From contig JAUQZZ010000013.1 in assembly GCA_030586765.1 (NCBI GenBank), positions 1-18,044 on the forward strand: a stretch of 18,044 bases of DNA, given 5' to 3'. Position 1 is the stretch's first letter; each line of letters begins with the position of its first letter. The notes beneath the pieces are model-generated. The model did not search any database. It was not told the DNA's origin and saw nothing but the letters and a program-made list of their open reading frames with translations. The position numbers were made by a program, and so were the translations under genes. Shown here one piece after another: positions 15,362 to 18,044 of the stretch. The stretch is from Candidatus Brocadiales bacterium (GTDB lineage Bacteria > Planctomycetota > Brocadiia > Brocadiales > Bathyanammoxibiaceae).

Positions 15362-15404
15362 ATGAGGGTGCCCTCATTGATTCTTCGCTTCGCTCAGAAT
15401 GACA
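15362..15404. repeat. Hairpin plus TTCTTCGCTTCGCTCAGAAT repeat
   Basis: ATGAGGG-TG-CCCTCAT (15362-15377) is directly followed by a sequence containing TTCTTCGCTTCGCTCAGAAT and ending in GACA, which can fold on itself through ATTCT/AGAAT. From memory, this second motif recurs in intergenic regions of many unrelated bacterial genomes, as a REP-like palindrome. Confidence 0.6.
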
Positions 15405-15408
15405 GATT

Positions 15409-15485
15409 GTAGGGAAGGGGTTTATCCCCTTCCGAAAGCGGCCTGTCGGCCCGCCAGGGCGGAGGCCCATAAAGGGCCTCCCTAC
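15409..15485. repeat. Multi-hairpin element closed by GTAGGGA/TCCCTAC
   Basis: An outer 7-bp stem, GTAGGGA (15409-15415) and TCCCTAC (15479-15485), encloses GGAAGGGG/CCCCTTCC (15413-15433), CCGCC/GGCGG (15451-15462) and GGAGGCCC/GGGCCTCC (15461-15481). The architecture resembles that of 14598-14654. No target duplication is visible. Confidence 0.55.
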
Positions 15486-15562
15486 GAGTTTTCCCTCTCA
15501 GTCAGGTTGTAACCGGGCTCTTTGATAGACGATGGGTAGGAGGTATTCCTTCCCTCCCCCTT

Positions 15563-15585
15563 CCCCCTCCCGCCGAGGGAGGGGG
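15563..15585. repeat. Strong GC-rich hairpin
   Basis: CCCCCTCCC and GGGAGGGGG form a perfect 9-bp stem around a GCCGA loop. No T tract follows on either strand, so it is listed as a repeat and not as a terminator. Confidence 0.55.
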
Positions 15586-15616
15586 AGTTCTTAAGGTCTT
15601 TACCTTCAAAATAATG

Positions 15617-15725
15617 GAGACCTCTGAAAAAGTCGTTCCACCTGGATAGGCGGGGCTTTCTAGCCCCGTTTAATGCGGCCCTAGAAAGGGCCGCCTATCC
15701 ATTTTGGTACTTTTGCAGAGGTCTC
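15617..15725. mobile_element. MITE-like element, copy B, with 5-bp target duplication TAATG
   Basis: The 109-base element has terminal inverted repeats that match at 16 of 17 positions: GAGACCTCTGAAAAAGT at 15617-15633 and, read inward from 15725, GAGACCTCTGCAAAAGT. The outer ten bases are perfect. The direct repeat TAATG touches both ends (15612-15616 and 15726-15730). The interior folds into a long stem, GGATAGGCGG (15644-15653) with CCGCCTATCC (15691-15700), carrying GGGGCT/AGCCCC and GCGGCCCT/AGGGCCGC. It encodes nothing. The termini match copy A at 1761-1920. Confidence 0.82.
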
Positions 15726-15773
15726 TAATGATAAGCTATGTCCGAACTCCTGTCCCAAGCTCAAAGATAACCT

Positions 15774-15802
15774 TTGAAAAATGGAACATAATTTGCTAAC
15801 AT
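15774..15802 (+). promoter_or_regulatory. Promoter of the GGDEF/HD-GYP gene
   Basis: TTGAAA (15774-15779) and TAACAT (15797-15802) are spaced by 17 bases. The start codon follows 22 bases later, with GGGGAG at 15814-15819 as ribosome binding site. Confidence 0.5.
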
Positions 15803-15823
15803 TGTGTCTTCTTGGGGAGTTAA

Positions 15824-18044
15824 ATGGTTAAATCTATAAAGACACAGTTTACCCTCCTCTTTGCACTGCTTGCCCTGGCACCCATAGCTATAATCTTCGC
15901 CGTCTACAGCCCTTCTGTAATGAAGGACCTAACCAGTAAGGCTGTAGAGGACTTGCAGTCCGTGGGTAAGGGCCAGGTCCATTTAATCTCCTTATGGATT
16001 ACTCAAGAAGCAAGGGAGACTGCACTTATCGCGCTGTCTCCTCCTGTGCTGTCCCTCCTCAACCCCACCATAGCCAAAGAGCAAGCCGTAGGGGCAGAGC
16101 CCTACGGCTATAGCCCGGGTGCCCTGCCACCTGGGCTCTCTGAATTCCTTGCATCCGCTATGAAGGAGCATGCCTGCAAAGGCATATATATCCTGGACAA
16201 GGCAGGTACTTTAAAGGCCTCAACTGGGGATAAAGACCTCTCTCCCCCTGGAGAGGCATTGGAAAGGGCATCAAAGGGCCTGCCTGCCCTATGGGCCAGC
16301 TATGCTAAAGAGGGGGGAGCACTATTCATCTCAAGCCCTGTACGGATAAAGGCAGACCCGGTGGGTACAGTGGTGGCCAAAATAGACCTTTCCCAAATAA
16401 CAGATGTCGTGAAAGACATTAATAGGGCAAGAATGGGAAAGAACTTTCTGGTGGATAGAACCGGTGCGATAGTGGCATGCCTTTGTCCAGAACCCGCTCC
16501 AGATATGATTAAAAATATTGGTAAAAAATTACTCGACCCATTAACAGGCTCCCTCACGGTAGGCGTAGAGGGTTGCATTACTGGTAAGGAAGGTAACTCC
16601 CCCTACGTCTACACAAATCATCTGGGAAAAACGGTGCTGGGGAGCTGGGGATGGCTTAAGGAACTGGATTTGGGAATCGTAGTAGAACCTGAGGCTGAAA
16701 GAATCTTTGAGCTCTCATCAGTGGTGAGGGGACGGTTGTGGTCGCTACTTCTTGTCATTGGGGTAGGTGTGGTCATAACGGCCGTCTTTATAGGCCGAAG
16801 GCTCTCTGAACCCCTCCAGGCCCTCACTACCACAGCACAGAAGATTGCCCAGGGTAATCTGAAAGAAAGGGCAGAGATAAAGTCCAAGGACGAAATAGGG
16901 GAGCTGGCCAGGTGCATTAACACTGTGGTAGATTCCCTCCAGAAAAAGAACGTAGAGCTCCAGGAGGCCAATGTGAAATTGGCCGAAACCTCTATAAGAG
17001 ACGGTCTCACCGGGCTATACAACCACTACTTCTTCCAGGAGATTATAGGCTCTGAGTACCACCGCGCCAAGAGATACAACCTCCCACTGACCCTTCTCAT
17101 GATAGACCTGGATAACTTCAAGGTAGTAAACGACACCTGCGGTCATCCCTTCGGCGACTTCGTACTGAAAGAGACCGCCAGGCTCATTGAAAGCTCTACC
17201 AGAGACACCGACATATCCTGCAGATACGGTGGGGAGGAATTCACCGTCCTCCTCCCCAATACAGAGGTAGCGGGTGCCTATGCCGTAGCAGAAAAGCTCA
17301 GGCAGTCCTTTGCCAGCCACACCTTCCATCGGGATGACCTGTCGACCAAGCTTACCATGACTGTGGGCATATCTACCTTGGCAGAGGGGGGGATAAACTC
17401 CAAAGACGACCTCACCAGGCATGCTGACAGCGCCCTTCTCGAAGGCAAGACCAGGGGTAGAAACATGGTGGTCTCCTGGCAAGAACTGGTAACCTGGGAA
17501 AAGATTACCGGCAGGGAAGAATATGAACTCTCTGAGCGCTACCGCCTTAGGTTTCAGTCTGCAGCAAGGGGTATAAAGAGGGCCTATATGGAGACCTCTA
17601 TGGCCCTGGTAAAGGCCCTGGAGGCAAAAGACGGCTACACCGCCACCCACTCCTACCTAGTGGCAACCTACGCCGTCAGGTTCGCTGAAGAACTGAAAAT
17701 TTCTCAAGAAAACATAGAGGTAATAAAATATGCCGCTATCCTCCATGATGTAGGAAAGATAGCCGTCCCGGATTATATCCTGAAAAAGGAGGAAGGGCTC
17801 ACAGAGGAGGAATATGCCCTGGTAAAAAGGCACCCTGAACAAAGTGCACAGATAGTGGATGGGGTAGGTTTTCTCAAGAATGAATTGCCTATAATTCTCC
17901 ACCACCAGGAGTGGTTTAATGGTCAGGGATACCCCCAGGGACTCAAAGGAACAGATATTCCACTAGGAGCCAGGATATTGGCTATCTGCGATGCCTACGA
18001 GGCCATGACCACCCACAGACCCTACCGAAAGACCATGGCCTCTG
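15824..18044 (+). CDS. Membrane sensor with HAMP, GGDEF and HD-GYP domains (3' end cut off)
   Basis: This is a cyclic-di-GMP turnover protein; the reading frame is open to the window end (740 codons). A first membrane helix (about 8-28) is followed by an extracytoplasmic sensor domain of dCache-like size (about 30-300), a second helix (about 306-326), HAMP (about 327-380), GGDEF (from about R392) and HD-GYP (from about 590). The cyclase signature GGEEF (469-473) is intact, and RDTD (460-463), five residues before it, matches the product-inhibition I-site. The phosphodiesterase has H641-D642, H693-H694 and GYP (702-704). One chain can therefore probably both make and break cyclic-di-GMP, or one activity regulates the other. 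The sensor domain contains an in-frame palindromic insertion at 16084-16137. The ligand is unknown. Confidence 0.92.
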   Translation, partial: MVKSIKTQFTLLFALLALAPIAIIFAVYSPSVMKDLTSKAVEDLQSVGKGQVHLISLWITQEARETALIALSPPVLSLLNPTIAKEQAVGAEPYGYSPGALPPGLSEFLASAMKEHACKGIYILDKAGTLKASTGDKDLSPPGEALERASKGLPALWASYAKEGGALFISSPVRIKADPVGTVVAKIDLSQITDVVKDINRARMGKNFLVDRTGAIVACLCPEPAPDMIKNIGKKLLDPLTGSLTVGVEGCITGKEGNSPYVYTNHLGKTVLGSWGWLKELDLGIVVEPEAERIFELSSVVRGRLWSLLLVIGVGVVITAVFIGRRLSEPLQALTTTAQKIAQGNLKERAEIKSKDEIGELARCINTVVDSLQKKNVELQEANVKLAETSIRDGLTGLYNHYFFQEIIGSEYHRAKRYNLPLTLLMIDLDNFKVVNDTCGHPFGDFVLKETARLIESSTRDTDISCRYGGEEFTVLLPNTEVAGAYAVAEKLRQSFASHTFHRDDLSTKLTMTVGISTLAEGGINSKDDLTRHADSALLEGKTRGRNMVVSWQELVTWEKITGREEYELSERYRLRFQSAARGIKRAYMETSMALVKALEAKDGYTATHSYLVATYAVRFAEELKISQENIEVIKYAAILHDVGKIAVPDYILKKEEGLTEEEYALVKRHPEQSAQIVDGVGFLKNELPIILHHQEWFNGQGYPQGLKGTDIPLGARILAICDAYEAMTTHRPYRKTMAS
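16084..16137. repeat. Palindromic double hairpin inside the coding sequence
   Basis: AGCCGTAGGG-GCAGAG-CCCTACGGCT (16084-16109) is a perfect 10-bp stem. AGCCCGGGTG (16112-16121) and CACCTGGGCT (16128-16137) form a second 10-bp stem with one G-U pair. Together they span 54 bases, exactly 18 codons, and encode a proline/glycine-rich stretch ending in SPGALPPGL. The reading frame is kept. Confidence 0.65.

Larger units (their letters stand above)
15235..15823. other. Non-coding, palindrome-rich intergenic region
   Basis: This 589-base gap between divergent genes holds no ORF I can support. It contains the ribosome binding site and probable promoter of the minus-strand gene, then a run of palindromes, the MITE-like element at 15617-15725, and the promoter of the GGDEF/HD-GYP gene. 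The repeats are listed separately. Confidence 0.8.

Noticed and set aside
15563..15585. Rho-independent terminator
   Set aside because: The stem is strong but no T tract follows on either strand, and no gene ends nearby.
17015..17650. Minus-strand reading frame of 211 codons
   Set aside because: It is a shadow of the GGDEF region, whose sense frame carries intact catalytic motifs.

Overview
The window is a bacterial chromosome segment of moderate GC. The evidence for bacteria is Shine-Dalgarno sites, sigma70-type -35/-10 pairs, an Nuo-type complex I, an exported c-type cytochrome and a GGDEF/HD-GYP regulator. The exported haem protein and an apparent periplasmic protease suggest a Gram-negative-type envelope. 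Frequent AGG/AGA and ATA codons, together with an ADP-forming acyl-CoA synthetase, would fit an anaerobic and perhaps thermophilic heterotroph. The phylum cannot be read from the sequence. I found no tRNA, rRNA or CRISPR array.

Layout. Positions 1-905, minus strand: 5' end of a complex I operon (nuoA, nuoB, first codons of nuoC) with a good promoter. 1026-1742, minus: ComB-like 2-phosphosulfolactate phosphatase. 1976-8049, minus: a tight five-gene operon encoding a DJ-1/PfpI protein, a PfkB-type phosphofructokinase, a fused ADP-forming acyl-CoA synthetase, a BioD-like/DRTGG protein and pyruvate kinase. These give two sugar-kinase steps and two substrate-level ATP-forming steps. 8153-10712, plus: a metal-responsive ArsR/SmtB repressor and a zinc/cadmium/lead-type P1B ATPase, with a clear promoter and an overlapping operator-like dyad. 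10757-13035, plus: a medium-chain dehydrogenase, a three-repeat triheme cytochrome and a small exported protein. 13180-15234, minus: a membrane protein with a cytoplasmic FHA domain and an extracytoplasmic trypsin-like protease, and a protein built from two copies of a 93-residue unit. 15235-15823: non-coding and dense in palindromes. 15824-18044, plus: a membrane sensor with HAMP, GGDEF and HD-GYP domains, cut by the window end.

The most striking non-genic content is a set of palindromic elements. Two of them (1761-1920 and 15617-15725) share terminal inverted repeats beginning GAGA, have multi-hairpin interiors, and are each bounded by a perfect 5-bp direct repeat (TCTTC and TAATG). They look like two members of one MITE family. 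A palindromic double hairpin of about 54 bp also lies in frame inside the sensor domain of the GGDEF/HD-GYP gene.

No wholly new defence or biosynthetic system is evident. The best candidates for new biology are the MITE family, the coding palindrome, the triplicated cytochrome with an odd third haem site, and the duplicated 93-residue protein.
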